This document shows, in pieces, positions 17,553-25,844 of a DNA stretch of 64,000 nucleotides. This DNA is from Streptomyces abyssalis (GTDB lineage Bacteria; Actinomycetota; Actinomycetes; Streptomycetales; Streptomycetaceae). Below the pieces are notes generated by a model that was not told the origin of the DNA, did not search any database, and saw only the letters and a list, made by a program, of their open reading frames with translations. The position numbers were made by a program, and so were the translations under genes. Each line of letters begins with the position of its first letter. Positions within the stretch are counted from its first letter, which is position 1. The DNA lies in contig NZ_LJGT01000041.1 in assembly GCF_001751365.1 (NCBI RefSeq), positions 304,208 through 368,207 of the forward strand. The letters are read 5' to 3'.

Positions 17553-18149
17553 TCAGTACCGCGGGCGGTTGAACCACTGCGAGCCGTCCTGCTTCGCCAT
17601 GAAGACGATGATCAGGATGCCGAGCGCGAGCGGGATGATGCCGACGATGACGATGAGGGCGAAGAGCCCACCGACGGCCATCAGCGATCCGTAGACGATG
17701 CAGCAGATGCGGATGGCGTTGCCGCCGTTGCTGAACTGCGAGGCCAGGAAGATCGCGGCCGCGCTGAAGAGCAGCCCGATCACGCCACCGGCTATCAGGA
17801 TGCCGGAGCCGACGCTCGCGAACTCCGAGCCGTAGGTGTCGTCCACCTGTGAGGCGTTGTAGAAGTTGGCGATGGCGCCGATGATTCCGAGCCCGCCCAT
17901 GATGAACATGATGATCCGGACGGCGTTCACCGTGCCGGGCATCGTCTGCGGGGCGTTCGGGTAGGTGAAGCCGGGCTGCTGCGGGTAGCCGCCCTGCACG
18001 GGCTGCTGGAAGCCGGCCTGCGCCTGCTGCGGGTAGCCGTATCCGGGCTGGCCGCCCTGACCCTGCTGCGGGTAGCCGTACGCCTGCTGGGGCGGCGGCT
18101 GCGCGTAGGGGTTGTTCGGGTCCTGGCCAGGGGGTGGTGGGTAGCTCAC
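17553..18149 (-). CDS. Pro/Gln/Tyr-rich N-terminus, four-TM membrane protein (paralogue)
   Basis: GTG 18149 is preceded by GGAAGG; 198 residues starting VSYPPPPGQDPNNPYAQ. About 75 residues of YGYPQQ-type repeats are followed by four hydrophobic segments (first VNAVRIIMFIMGGLGIIGAIA) and the tail WFNRPRY. The VNAVR(I/V)(I/M)MFI start of the membrane part and the terminal RPRY are shared with the protein at 16285-16851, supporting a local duplication. Role unknown. Confidence 0.75.
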   Translation of the reverse strand: MSYPPPPGQDPNNPYAQPPPQQAYGYPQQGQGGQPGYGYPQQAQAGFQQPVQGGYPQQPGFTYPNAPQTMPGTVNAVRIIMFIMGGLGIIGAIANFYNASQVDDTYGSEFASVGSGILIAGGVIGLLFSAAAIFLASQFSNGGNAIRICCIVYGSLMAVGGLFALIVIVGIIPLALGILIIVFMAKQDGSQWFNRPRY

Positions 18150-18613
18150 GAGTACCTTCCTCCGAGCGTTCGACAGGGGACGGAATGGGCCGAAGTGCTC
18201 GGGGGAACGACAGTTCCGCCCCCGCAGATGCCGTGAGTGGACTGCGTGAGGTGTGCGTTTTGCACGTTGTGCCTCCCCCGATGGTGCGGCCCCGTGCCGT
18301 CGGCCCTTCTTCGTACGGGCGCGGTGCCAACGGCTCATGTTCGTCGCCCCGAGGTGACGATGTCCAGCCGGACCCCTCGAATGTGGCGAATCCGAAACGC
18401 GAAGCCCCAATCCCCGCCGTCCCGGCGGTCGTTTCGACCGGTGCCGGTGCCGGTGCCGGTGCCGGTGCCGGTGCCGGTACCGGTACCGCTCCCGCGTCCG
18501 TTCCGGCGGGCGGCCGCCGTCCGAGCGCACTCCGGCCGCGCGTCCTGCGCCGTTCCGTCCTGCGGAGCGATACGGATTTCGGCCCGGCCTCCGTATCCGC
18601 GAGTATGGGAGAC
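18150..18613. other. Gene-free gap between a membrane-protein gene and folD
   Basis: 464 bases of divergent upstream region. A plus-strand frame in phase with folD is open across it, but it has no start with a convincing SD and only low-complexity content. The one feature seen is the CCGGTR array at 18438. Promoters for both neighbours should lie here; I cannot place them. Confidence 0.5.
18438..18488. repeat. (CCGGTR)8 hexanucleotide array upstream of folD
   Basis: Six CCGGTG units followed by two CCGGTA units and a final CCG, 126 bases before the folD start. Being non-coding here, its length could change promoter or leader geometry. Confidence 0.85.
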
Positions 18614-19471
18614 ATGACGGCCCAGATTCTCGATGGCAAGGCCACGGCAGCAGCGATCAAGACCGGTCTGAAGGCGCGTGTCGACGCCCTGCGAGCGCGG
18701 GGCATCACACCCGGCCTCGGCACCCTGCTCGTCGGTGACGACGTCGGCAGCCAGAAGTACGTCGCCGGCAAGCACCGCGACAGCGAGCAGATCGGCGTGC
18801 GGTCGATCCGGCGGGAGCTGCCCGGCACCGCCACCCAGGAGGAGATCGAGGTCGTCGTACGTGAGCTGAACGACGACCCGGCCTGCACCGGCTACATCGT
18901 CCAGCTGCCGCTGCCCAGGGGCATCGACACCAACCGCGTCCTGTCGCTGATGGACCCCGACAAGGACGCGGACGGGCTGCACCCCACCAGCCTGGGCCGC
19001 CTCGTGCTGAACGAGCCCGGCCCCCTCCCGTGCACACCACGGGGCATCATCGCGCTGCTGCGTGAGCACGGCGTCGAGCTGAACGGCGCACATGTCGTCG
19101 TGGTGGGCCGCGGCATCACGGTGGGCCGTTCGATTCCGCTGATGCTGACGCGGCGCAGCGAGAACGCCACGGTGACGCAGTGCCACACCGGCACGCGTGA
19201 TCTGCCCGCGCTGCTCAAGCAGGCCGACGTGATCGTGGCGGCGGCGGGGGTGCCCCACCTGATCAAGCCCGAGGACGTACGGCCGGGCGCCGCCGTCCTC
19301 GACGTGGGCGTGAGCCGTGACGAGCACGGCAAGATCGTCGGGGACGTGCACCCCGGTGTGGCCGAGGTTGCGGCGTGGATCTCGCCGAACCCGGGCGGTG
19401 TCGGCCCGATGACCCGTGCGCAGCTCCTCGTCAACGTCGTCGAGGCCGCCGAGCGCGCCGCGGGGGAGTGA
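18614..19471 (+). CDS. folD: Methylenetetrahydrofolate dehydrogenase / cyclohydrolase
   Basis: Interconverts 5,10-methylene-THF and 10-formyl-THF using NADP, supplying the formyl donor for purN and purH nearby. 285 residues from ATG 18614 (MTAQILDGKATAAAIK), the usual length; ATG 18605 is in frame and possible. Conserved motifs: VGDDVGSQKYVAGKHRDSEQIG with the catalytic Lys, the substrate loop YIVQLPLPRGID, PDKDADGLHP, and the NADP-binding VVVGRGITVGRSIPLML. TPRGIIALL and NPGGVGPMTRAQLLVN are also family marks. The stop overlaps the possible GTG of the next gene, so the two are coupled. Confidence 0.96.
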   Translation: MTAQILDGKATAAAIKTGLKARVDALRARGITPGLGTLLVGDDVGSQKYVAGKHRDSEQIGVRSIRRELPGTATQEEIEVVVRELNDDPACTGYIVQLPLPRGIDTNRVLSLMDPDKDADGLHPTSLGRLVLNEPGPLPCTPRGIIALLREHGVELNGAHVVVVGRGITVGRSIPLMLTRRSENATVTQCHTGTRDLPALLKQADVIVAAAGVPHLIKPEDVRPGAAVLDVGVSRDEHGKIVGDVHPGVAEVAAWISPNPGGVGPMTRAQLLVNVVEAAERAAGE

Positions 19472-19476
19472 CCGTG

Positions 19477-19884
19477 ATGCCTGTGGGAGGAACCTCGCGC
19501 CGCTTCCCGTCCGTCACGCGCGACACCGCGCGGCCGGAGGGCGGACAACGGGCGATGGGCGCCGGGCACGCGGCGCCGTACCGGCAGTGGCCGCTCCTGT
19601 CGGTCTGCTGCGGAGTGCTGACGGGACTGCTGGTGACGGTCGGGGAGTTCCGCGCCGGGACGCTGATCATCGGCCTGTCGCTGCTCGCCGGTGCCGTGAT
19701 GCGCTGGGTGATGCCGTCCGTGGGGATGCTGGCCGTGCGGTCCGCCTTCACGGACATGGTGACGTACGGCGCGCTCGGCCTGTCGATCATTCTGCTGGCG
19801 ATGATGGCCCAGCCCGATCCCTGGCTGAACCTTCCGGTCCTGGAGGACATCGTGCACGCCGTCGTCGGCAGGGAGAGCGGCTGA
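19477..19884 (+). CDS. DUF3017 small membrane protein
   Basis: About 135 residues. Three close starts exist (GTG 19468, GTG 19474, ATG 19477); the GGGGGAG at 19462-19468 best fits the last two. A polar N-terminus is followed by three hydrophobic segments (LLSVCCGVLTGLLVTVG, AGTLIIGLSLLAGAVMRWVMP, MVTYGALGLSIILLAMM) and the typical DUF3017 ending in an acidic, Pro/Leu-containing tail. The family is usually found next to folD in actinobacteria. Function unknown. Confidence 0.8.
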   Translation: MPVGGTSRRFPSVTRDTARPEGGQRAMGAGHAAPYRQWPLLSVCCGVLTGLLVTVGEFRAGTLIIGLSLLAGAVMRWVMPSVGMLAVRSAFTDMVTYGALGLSIILLAMMAQPDPWLNLPVLEDIVHAVVGRESG

Positions 19885-20100
19885 CGCCGTCCCCGGGCAG
19901 GGTTCCCGCGTGCCGTGCGCGCCCGTCCGGGCACCCCAGTGCGCACACCCCGACACGTGCTGTGAAGTGTGAAGACGGCCCGTGCTTCCTCGTGGAAGTG
20001 CGGGCCGCAGTCATGGATGCAGCAGGCGGACGGAGTGGCAGACTAGGTGACGATCTGGCGCGGGAATTGTCGACGAAGTCGGGGGACTAGGGGGAGGCAC

Positions 20101-21729
20101 ATGCCTCGGTGGAGGCCGCTACCGGAGGAACTGGACCCACAGATCCGGGAGTTCACCAGCCAGCTGCGACGGCTGGTCGACCGCAGCGGAATGAGCGTCG
20201 CGACCATCGCGGACCGTACGGGCTACAGCAAGTCGTCCTGGGAGAGGTACCTGAACGGACGGCTGCTGCCGCCGCGCGGTGCCGCGCACGCGCTCGGGGA
20301 CGTCACCGGGATCGACATCCGGCATCTCGAGACGATGTGGGAGTTGGCCGAACGGGCGTGGAGCCGCGACGAGATGCGGCACGACCAGACGATGGAGGCC
20401 ATCCGCGTCGCCCAGGCGCGTGAGGCGCTCGGGGAGTTCTGGGACGACGAGCCTGCCAAGGGCCGCAAGTGGGGCCGTAACAAGGACAAGGTCAGGAACA
20501 AGAACCGGGACCGGAACCGCGACCAGGAGAAGGCACGCGCGCAGAGCGCGGAGGCGAGCGGCGCCGAGCCCGCCGTAAAGGAAGAGGAGTGGAAGGAGAA
20601 GACGGGGGAACACGCCGTCGTCTCCGCCGAGATGCTGCAACGGCAGGGCTCCGGCGCCGGCTTCCTCGCACCGCCCTCCGCCGCCTCCATGCCGGGCCTC
20701 CGCAACAGCGCCGCGTCCGCGCCCGCCGCACCGGCCGAGACGAACCGGCCGCGCATGGACGACGAGACGGCCGTGCTCCGTGCCCGCCCGCTCCCCGGCA
20801 AGGGCGGCGACGGCGGCAAGGGCGGCCGTTCCCAGGGTGGCCCTGCGGGCCGGAGTCCGGCGACGGCCGGTGTACCCGCGCAGCGCGTCGACGTCTCCTC
20901 ATGGGGCGCCGCGGGCGCCGCAGGTGGCGGGCGCCGCGGTCCGGGTGCGCCCGGTGCCGACGGCGGGAAGGCCGGGCCGGGGCGTACGGAGCCGCCTCGT
21001 CCGGAGTCGGGACTGCCCGCGTACCCGGGCAACAGGCCGGCTGCCACGGCGAGTTCAGGCGGCGCAGGCGCCACGGACGTCCCCGGCGGCCCCGGAGGCC
21101 CGGACGGCGCCGGCCGTTCCTCGCGCAGCCGCCGGGTCACGGCGCTGCTCATGGGCGCCGTGTCCGTGTTCGGGGTCCTGGGCGTGGGGGTGCTGGTCTT
21201 CGGGCTGCCGGGCGGGGCGGACAACTCCTCCGCCTCGCCGACGCCTTCGGCGACGGCCTCGGCCCGTAACCTCCCTGCCGGAGTGAAGTGCCAGGGCGAG
21301 GAGTGCTCGGGCAAGGACCCGGAGAAGATGGGCTGCGGCGGGCAGAACGTCAAGAGCAGCACGTCCGCGTTCGTCGGGCCGAGCATGGTCGAGGTGCGCT
21401 ACAGCAGCGTCTGCAAGGCCGCGTGGGGCCGCATAACGGGTGCGGCGCAGGGCGACAGCCTGAAGATCAGTGCCGACGGCCAGGCGGAGAGCGACAAGGT
21501 CGACGCGACGAACGACGCGTACACGGAGATGGTCGCCGTCGGCTCCGCGACGGAGGCGCGCGCCTGCGCCACCCTCGTGGCGGGCACGACGGGCTGCACG
21601 GAGGCCGGTGCCGCCGGACAGGCGGACACCGGGCAGACGGCCGGCGCTGGGACTCCCGGGGAGACGGCCGGCGCACCGGGGCCGGCGACTCCCGCGGAGA
21701 CGCCGCAGCTCGGGGTCACCCGGCGATAG
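20101..21729 (+). CDS. Transmembrane XRE-type regulator with extracellular DUF2690 domain
   Basis: ATG 20101 follows GGGGGAGG. 542 residues. Residues about 12-65 are a helix-turn-helix (REFTSQLRRLVDRSGMSVATIADRTGYSKSSWERYLNGRLLPP). A Lys/Arg-rich stretch (about 120-150) and a long disordered Ala/Gly/Pro linker follow. One membrane segment lies at about 345-367 (VTALLMGAVSVFGVLGVGVLVFG). Beyond it is a DUF2690-type domain (about 394-480) with conserved Cys residues (CQGEECSG, MGCGG, SSVCKAAWGRI), likely disulfide-bonded outside the cell. The layout suggests a one-component signal transducer linking the envelope to transcription. It sits 380 bases before mdh; its target is not known. Confidence 0.8.
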   Translation: MPRWRPLPEELDPQIREFTSQLRRLVDRSGMSVATIADRTGYSKSSWERYLNGRLLPPRGAAHALGDVTGIDIRHLETMWELAERAWSRDEMRHDQTMEAIRVAQAREALGEFWDDEPAKGRKWGRNKDKVRNKNRDRNRDQEKARAQSAEASGAEPAVKEEEWKEKTGEHAVVSAEMLQRQGSGAGFLAPPSAASMPGLRNSAASAPAAPAETNRPRMDDETAVLRARPLPGKGGDGGKGGRSQGGPAGRSPATAGVPAQRVDVSSWGAAGAAGGGRRGPGAPGADGGKAGPGRTEPPRPESGLPAYPGNRPAATASSGGAGATDVPGGPGGPDGAGRSSRSRRVTALLMGAVSVFGVLGVGVLVFGLPGGADNSSASPTPSATASARNLPAGVKCQGEECSGKDPEKMGCGGQNVKSSTSAFVGPSMVEVRYSSVCKAAWGRITGAAQGDSLKISADGQAESDKVDATNDAYTEMVAVGSATEARACATLVAGTTGCTEAGAAGQADTGQTAGAGTPGETAGAPGPATPAETPQLGVTRR

Positions 21730-22110
21730 CCGGGAGAGGCTCTGCGCCAGCCTCAACTCGTCTCCTTTCAGGTGACGTTGACGATGCTGAAGCTGTCCGA
21801 AATTCATTGGTGTTCGGATGAATGCGCATGCATGGCTCGGCCGATCCCGGGAATGCGCCTTCTCAGCAACCCCCCACGGGCTGGCCGCGTCGGCAGCCGC
21901 ACGCGTCATCCCTCCTTGCGCGGGCGGCTGCCGACGCGTATGCGGCGTCGGATAACCTGGCGCGGGGTCTCTTGACATGGAGAGACATCCAGAGACCTCC
22001 GCACAGGGCAGGGCGCGTTCCTTCCGGCTTCTCCTCCTGGGGTCCCCCTGGAGGTGCCCCAGGGAAGGAACCCGCCAGGACTGCCACCGCCAGGTACTAC
22101 GGAGACCGCC
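21730..22110. other. mdh upstream region
   Basis: 381 bases. Visible symmetry: overlapping inverted repeats TCCGAA/TTCGGA (21796/21813) and ATTCAT/ATGAAT (21802/21818); the GGTCTCT/AGAGACC element at 21966-21997; and a CCTGGGG/CCCCAGG hairpin (22036-22063) in the probable 5' leader. A TTGACA hexamer at 21972 has no convincing -10 partner. Confidence 0.5.
21966..21997. promoter_or_regulatory. GGTCTCT...AGAGACC inverted repeat, candidate mdh operator
   Basis: GGTCTCT (21966-21972) is complementary to AGAGACC (21991-21997), and a third half-site AGAGAC lies between at 21981-21986. A TTGACA hexamer overlaps the left arm. Positioned 114-145 bases before mdh. Confidence 0.35.
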
Positions 22111-23100
22111 ATGACCCGCACCCCTGTCAATGTCACCGTCACCGGAGCGGCCGGCCAGATCGGCTACGCGCTGCTCTTCCGTATCGCCTCCGGCCAGTTG
22201 CTGGGTGCAGACGTGCCCGTCAGGCTGCGGCTGCTGGAGATCACCCCTGCGCTGAAGGCGGCCGAGGGCACCGCGATGGAGCTCGACGACTGCGCCTTCC
22301 CGCTGCTGCAGGGCATCGACATCACCGACGACCCGAACGTCGCCTTCGACGGCACCAACGTGGGGCTCCTCGTCGGCGCGCGCCCGCGCACCAAGGGCAT
22401 GGAGCGCGGCGACCTGCTGGAGGCCAACGGCGGCATCTTCAAGCCGCAGGGCAAGGCCGTCAACGACCACGCGGCGGACGACGTGAAGATCCTCGTCGTC
22501 GGCAACCCCGCGAACACCAACGCCCTCATCGCCCGGGCGGCCGCCCCGGACGTGCCCGCGGAGCGGTTCACCGCGATGACGCGCCTCGACCACAACCGTG
22601 CGCTCACGCAGCTCGCGAAGAAGACCGGCTCGCAGGTCTCCGACATCAAGAAGCTGACGATCTGGGGCAACCACTCGGCCACCCAGTACCCGGACATCTT
22701 CAACGCCGAGGTCGCGGGCAAGAACGCGGCCGAGACCGTGAACGACGAGAAGTGGCTGGCCGAGGAGTTCATCCCGACCGTCGCCAAGCGCGGCGCCGCC
22801 ATCATCGAGGCCCGCGGGGCCTCTTCGGCCGCGTCCGCCGCCAACGCCGCCGTCGACCACGTCCACACGTGGGTCAACGGCACGCCTGCCGGCGACTGGA
22901 CGTCGATGGGCATCCCCTCGGACGGCTCCTACGGCGTCCCCGAGGGCCTCATCTCGTCCTTCCCCGTCACCTGCGACGGCGGTACGTACAAGATCGTCCA
23001 GGGGCTGGAGATCAACGAGTTCTCGCGCCCCCGCATCGACGCGTCCGTCCAGGAGCTGTCGGAGGAGCGCGAAGCGGTCCGCGGCCTCGGTCTGCTCTGA
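22111..23100 (+). CDS. mdh: Malate dehydrogenase
   Basis: NAD-dependent oxidation of malate to oxaloacetate in the TCA cycle. 329 residues from ATG 22111 with GGAGA upstream. The Rossmann motif is VTGAAGQIGYALLFRI (residues 10-25). VVGNPANTNALI binds substrate and cofactor, RLDHNRA holds the conserved Asp, and IWGNHSATQYPD holds the catalytic His188. It belongs to the cytosolic/GAAGQIGY class common in actinobacteria. Monocistronic, with a strong terminator after it. Confidence 0.97.
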   Translation: MTRTPVNVTVTGAAGQIGYALLFRIASGQLLGADVPVRLRLLEITPALKAAEGTAMELDDCAFPLLQGIDITDDPNVAFDGTNVGLLVGARPRTKGMERGDLLEANGGIFKPQGKAVNDHAADDVKILVVGNPANTNALIARAAAPDVPAERFTAMTRLDHNRALTQLAKKTGSQVSDIKKLTIWGNHSATQYPDIFNAEVAGKNAAETVNDEKWLAEEFIPTVAKRGAAIIEARGASSAASAANAAVDHVHTWVNGTPAGDWTSMGIPSDGSYGVPEGLISSFPVTCDGGTYKIVQGLEINEFSRPRIDASVQELSEEREAVRGLGLL

Positions 23101-23168
23101 CGCCTGCGGCGGAACGGCGGCAGTCGCGTCGCCCTTGCCGCCGTCGCCTCGGAACGCACAATGCGTCG

Positions 23169-23220
23169 AACGGGCCCGTACGGTCCGGGAGTTCGCCTCC
23201 CGGCTCGGTACGGGCCCGTT
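23169..23220. terminator. Long two-part hairpin after mdh
   Basis: AACGGGCCCGTAC (23169-23181) pairs exactly with 23208-23220. Inside it CCGGGAG (23185-23191) pairs with CTCCCGG (23197-23203) around TTCGC. Confidence 0.85.
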
Positions 23221-23277
23221 CGCCTGTTCGCCCTTTCCGCGCACTCGGGACGATGACTCCGCGGCGTTCCCGAAGCG

Positions 23278-23286
23278 TTATCCACA
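23278..23286 (+). promoter_or_regulatory. Perfect DnaA-box sequence TTATCCACA
   Basis: Matches the classical 9-mer exactly, 90 bases upstream of the next gene. A single box, so not an origin; it may be a promoter-proximal DnaA site or chance. Confidence 0.35.
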
Positions 23287-23375
23287 GGGGTTTTCCTGCC
23301 GTGGTCGGGGCGCCGCTCCTCGGGTATGTTCAAGGTCAAATCCCTGAACGGACCTTGGGGAAACCGGGGCTACTC

Positions 23376-25343
23376 ATGAGTTACTCAATGCGCACGCATG
23401 CTCACAGTGAGGCGACACGTCTGCTGTGCGCCGGTGCGCGGTTGAATGCCGGATTCCGTCAGCGCGTCATCGATGAGCTGGTCGGTCACGCCGAGCGGCC
23501 CGTCCCGCCTTCGCTGGGTGTCGACCTGCGTCCCGTGCTCGCACACGCGCTGCAGGCGCGGCGGCAGGAGGTCCGCACGGCGGTCGCGCTGCTGGCGGTG
23601 TGGACCGGCTTCTTCCTCGTCTCCGTACTCCTGGCGTGGGACACCCTGGACGACCAGTTCGGCGGCAACTTCGACCTCTCGCTCGACGAACTCCTCTCCC
23701 TGGCCCTGTTCCTGGGCGACGGCGCGTTCTCGTCGATGACGGACCAGCCCACCGCCTGGGTCCTCTTCTACGCCGGTGTCGTCCTCGCCCTGTGGGCCGG
23801 CCGCGCGATCTCCGGGCGCGAGACGCTGCTCTACGCGGGATCCAGGACCCCGCGCAGATCGCTGCGTTCCGCGATACGGCGCAGGCTGGGCACGGCCGTC
23901 ACCTACGCCGCCCGCGCGCTCGCCGCGGTCTACTGGATCGCGGCCGTCGCCGGCATCCGCGACAACCCATACCCGGTGATCTTCCCGTTGCTGATGGTCG
24001 CCGTGGTCTGGCTGCACCGGATCAGGGTGACCTCCGTACTGCGGGAGCAGCTCAGCCGCGAGAACTTCGCCACGGCCCAGCAGCCCGAACTCCCCCACGC
24101 GGAGCGCTACCGGCGCATCGGCGAGGCCATCGACCTCGAACAGCACGCCCCGGCGACGCTGTACGACGCGAACCGTCCGTTCGTCGGTGCCGGCGTCCCG
24201 CACAAGCCCTGGTCCTTCGCGCTGGAGCTCCGCCGCAGGAAGGACGCGCCTCCCTTCGAACCGGCGGGCGGCGTGCCGCCGCAGGCGGTGCACGGAGCCG
24301 CGGCGGCGGGAGCCCCTCAAGTGCAGGCGCAGCTTGCGGAATTGGAGCACACGGAGCTGCAGCACGCAGAGTCGCAGCAGCCGGAGATGCCGCCGCTGCC
24401 GATGCCGTCGGGGCAGATCAATCCGATGCAGCCTCCGCATCCCGGCGGTACGCCGCAGATGGAGACGCCCGACGAGTATCCGCAGCACCCGCACCCGCAT
24501 GCGCACCCGCTCGGGAACGCGCACGCCCAGCACCCCCCGGCGAACCACCTCTCCAGCCGTCACGTACTCGACATGATCACACCCCGGCTCGTGGCGCTGC
24601 GCGAGGCGACGGCGCGCACCAGCCGCGACAGCCTGCGCGGCCTGGAGATCGAGGAGTTCGTCTACCTGCCGTCCGGCGTGCGCCGCGACAGCGGTGTCTA
24701 CGAGGCGGACAGCGTGCAGCAGCACCTCCTGGAGGCGGCCGACGACGGCGGGGAGGCCCGGCGGCACTTCCTCCGCGTCCGGATCGGCTCCTGGCAGGAG
24801 CAGGTGGTCGTCTCGCTGCTCGTCCGCGTCCACACGCAGGGCGGGATGCTGGTCCTGGAGGTCGTGCCCCACGTACTGGGGCCGGTCGCCGAGGAGTTCA
24901 GGGAGGTCGACTCGATCGTCGAACGCCATGCGGCCGGATCGTCCCGGGAAGGTGTGCTCGCCTTCCTCACGGCACCGGCGGCCACCGCCGCGGCCGGGAT
25001 AGCCACGGCCCGCACGCTGCTCTCCGTCCTCCGCGTCTGGCTCAGCTCTCCGGAGTACGCCGCACCGGACGCGCCGCTGGTCTCCATCAGGGAGCTGGCG
25101 AGTGCGAACGAACTGTCGCTGTTCCAGGAGATGGACGTCAGCCGCTACATCAAGACCGTCCAGGACAGGATCGCCGGCGGTGTGCGGGACGCGCTGGAGC
25201 AGCGCGGCTTCCGCACGGACCGCTTCGAGCAGCAGATCGTGAACGTACGCGACGGCGGTGTCTACATCGAGGACATGAGCGGCGGCGCCGTGGCCACCGG
25301 CGAGCACGGTCAGGCGCAGCACGTGGAGAGGAGCCCGGCATGA
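23376..25343 (+). CDS. Four-TM protein of unknown function with C-terminal MSGGA motif
   Basis: 655 residues from ATG 23376. Residues 1-65 are cytoplasmic and helical. Hydrophobic segments lie at about 68-88, 124-142, 172-192 and 199-214. Then comes a Pro/His/Gln-rich disordered linker (about 280-390) and a folded C-terminal part (about 390-630) containing RHVLDMITPRLVALREAT, a beta-rich section (FLRVRIGSWQEQVVVSLLVRVHTQGGMLVLEVVPHVLGPV) and two predicted helices. The end carries DMSGGAVATGEHGQA, almost repeated in the next gene's product (SMSGGAIATGAHGRA). The stop overlaps the next ATG. No known domain is recognised. The gene and its two followers look like a functional unit at the membrane. 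Confidence 0.7.
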   Translation: MSYSMRTHAHSEATRLLCAGARLNAGFRQRVIDELVGHAERPVPPSLGVDLRPVLAHALQARRQEVRTAVALLAVWTGFFLVSVLLAWDTLDDQFGGNFDLSLDELLSLALFLGDGAFSSMTDQPTAWVLFYAGVVLALWAGRAISGRETLLYAGSRTPRRSLRSAIRRRLGTAVTYAARALAAVYWIAAVAGIRDNPYPVIFPLLMVAVVWLHRIRVTSVLREQLSRENFATAQQPELPHAERYRRIGEAIDLEQHAPATLYDANRPFVGAGVPHKPWSFALELRRRKDAPPFEPAGGVPPQAVHGAAAAGAPQVQAQLAELEHTELQHAESQQPEMPPLPMPSGQINPMQPPHPGGTPQMETPDEYPQHPHPHAHPLGNAHAQHPPANHLSSRHVLDMITPRLVALREATARTSRDSLRGLEIEEFVYLPSGVRRDSGVYEADSVQQHLLEAADDGGEARRHFLRVRIGSWQEQVVVSLLVRVHTQGGMLVLEVVPHVLGPVAEEFREVDSIVERHAAGSSREGVLAFLTAPAATAAAGIATARTLLSVLRVWLSSPEYAAPDAPLVSIRELASANELSLFQEMDVSRYIKTVQDRIAGGVRDALEQRGFRTDRFEQQIVNVRDGGVYIEDMSGGAVATGEHGQAQHVERSPA

Positions 25344-25822
25344 TGTCGCGGGGCGAGGACCGCTCCGGCGGTGCGCAGCCGGAGCCCGGGCAGGACCCGG
25401 GGCCGGGACCGCAGGCGGAGCCGGGCGTGCAGCCGGGCGGCGGCCCCCGCGAGTCCGGCGGCGGGGGAGGGCCGGTGAACATCGGCAGCATGTCGGGCGG
25501 CGCGATCGCCACCGGCGCGCACGGCCGGGCGGTTTCGTACAGCCACACCGCTCCGCCGCCGCAGACCGACGCGGCGACGCTGGCGCTCCTGGAGGCGGTG
25601 CGGGCGCTGCGCGCGGACATGCGCGTCCTGGCGGCCACCGACGAGACCGCCGCCGTCGACGGTGAACTGGGCGAGATCGAGGGCGAGATCACCCGCACCG
25701 GACGGGCCGGTGCGGGCCGTCTCGCCCCGCTCCGCGACCGGCTTCAGGCGGGTGCGAGTGCGGTCGGGATGCTCGCGTCGGCCACCGCGGTCGTACAGGC
25801 CGCCGCTCAGGTGCTGGGGTGA
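25340..25822 (+). CDS. MSGGA-motif small protein, coupled to upstream membrane gene
   Basis: 160 residues from ATG 25340, which overlaps the preceding TGA; GAGAGG lies upstream. Residues 1-45 are Gly/Pro/Gln/Glu-rich. Residues 46-66 read VNIGSMSGGAIATGAHGRAV, matching the extreme C-terminus of the preceding protein. Residues 75-160 form a helical segment (TLALLEAVRALRADMRVLAA... AGAGRLAPLRDRLQAGASAVGML) ending in an Ala-rich, mildly hydrophobic stretch. Gly-rich motifs of this kind precede effector-like or coiled-coil parts in many actinobacterial signalling proteins (recalled, not checked). Function unknown. Confidence 0.7.
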   Translation: MMSRGEDRSGGAQPEPGQDPGPGPQAEPGVQPGGGPRESGGGGGPVNIGSMSGGAIATGAHGRAVSYSHTAPPPQTDAATLALLEAVRALRADMRVLAATDETAAVDGELGEIEGEITRTGRAGAGRLAPLRDRLQAGASAVGMLASATAVVQAAAQVLG

Positions 25823-25844
25823 GAGACGTGAGGGGTGAGAGCCG

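Noticed and set aside
18150..18613. N-terminal extension of FolD
   Set aside because: The open frame is low-complexity and carries the CCGGTR array; FolD homologues start at MTAQILDG.
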